Assembly (NCBI RefSeq): GCF_003367195.1
Contig: NZ_QRGO01000003.1
Location: forward strand, 310,001 to 374,000
Source: Undibacter mobilis
Lineage (GTDB): Bacteria > Pseudomonadota > Alphaproteobacteria > Rhizobiales > Xanthobacteraceae
DNA length: 64,000 nucleotides
Direction of reading: 5' to 3'
Below are positions 63,852 to 64,000 of the stretch, in pieces; the first letter of the stretch is position 1, and every line of letters starts with the position of its first letter. A program made the translations under genes and the position numbers. The notes below the pieces were generated by a model that was not told the DNA's origin, ran no database searches, and worked only from the letters and a program-made list of their open reading frames with translations.

Positions 63852-64000
63852 TCAGGGAATCCCGCCGGCGCGGCGCTCGCGGGCGATGCGCGCCTTCAGC
63901 TTGCCGAGCGCCAGCCTTTTGAGATCGGCCAGCGACCCGCTGGCCGGTCCGACCACCGCGACCTCGATCGCGGTTGCGGCATCGACGGCCGCGACCTTGG
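63852..64000 (-). CDS. Hypothetical protein, C-terminal end (partial)
   Basis: The last 49 codons of a minus-strand gene running off the right edge, ending VEVAVVGPASGSLADLKRLALGKLKAR-type sequence (read: IEVAVVGPASGSLADLKRL, then ALGKLKARIARERRAGGIP) and TGA at 63854-63852. The VVGPAs..LkrLAl.KLk pattern resembles small DUF6898-like proteins of Rhizobiales, but with the N-terminus missing the assignment is weak. Confidence 0.5.
   Translation of the reverse strand, partial: KVAAVDAATAIEVAVVGPASGSLADLKRLALGKLKARIARERRAGGIP

Overview
The window is a GC-rich (roughly 64-65% by eye) chromosomal segment of an alphaproteobacterium of the order Hyphomicrobiales (Rhizobiales), most like the Bradyrhizobium/Xanthobacteraceae side of the order. 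The case rests on order-typical neighbourhoods: glnII divergent from a DUF2735 gene, a DUF2842 gene near COX15, the chain CBP3-like/DUF177/plsX/fabH/ihfA/merR, the chain nrdR-ribD-ribE with ribH-nusB-thiL, and an hppA proton pyrophosphatase. I see no phage, transposase, integrase or CRISPR array.

Layout. 1-8 kb: the end of a methionine ABC transporter (metI, metQ), then a five-gene operon (binding protein, two permeases, ATPase, cytosolic phosphodiesterase) and a PhoX-like Tat-exported phosphatase behind a PHO-box-like promoter; together they suggest organophosphate scavenging. 8-13 kb: glutaminase, DUF2735, sigma54-driven glnII, two methyltransferases and a pseudouridine synthase. 13.6-16.3 kb: tandem membrane diguanylate cyclases. 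16.4-26.4 kb: rplM-rpsI, acyl-CoA enzymes, metY, D-Ala-D-Ala dipeptidase, COX15 and small membrane or acetyltransferase genes. 26.5-27.4 kb: structured repeat copy A and a small Cys-rich protein. 27.6-38.4 kb: a DUF4153 protein and an exopolysaccharide locus (deacetylase, CelD-like acyltransferase, Wzz/kinase-like protein, glycosyltransferase, initiating sugar-phosphate transferase, polymerase), closing with tRNA-Pro(GGG). 38.5-44 kb: small catabolic enzymes, a TetR regulator with its operator, and a beta-oxidation pair. 44-49.5 kb: merR, ihfA, fabH, plsX, DUF177, CBP3-like and divergent bamE. 49.5-52.9 kb: hppA, structured repeat copy B and a low-GC orphan membrane gene. 53-64 kb: GNAT, MFS, FMN-dependent hydroxyacid dehydrogenase, thiL, nusB, ribH, an Aer-like chemoreceptor, ribE, ribD, nrdR and glyA.

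The most interesting signal is a pair of about 320-nt elements, copy A at 26544-26864 on plus and copy B at 51940-52273 on minus. They share a near-identical core of about 125 nt, while the flanking helices differ in sequence but keep perfect base pairing at the same positions (compensatory change). Each copy has a similar -35/-10 promoter whose start would fall at the first helix. Copy B is followed by an intrinsic terminator and has no credible ORF. This looks like a structured non-coding RNA family that is either dispersed and free-standing or serves as long 5' leaders (copy A precedes a 138-aa gene, copy B precedes hppA). I cannot name it from any family I know.

Other signals: a 32-nt exact copy of the 3' end of the PhoX-like gene downstream of metQ, an attenuator-like hairpin between the rplM promoter and its start codon, a hairpin hiding a ribosome binding site at 25.3 kb, and a polymerase reading frame that ends inside the tRNA gene.
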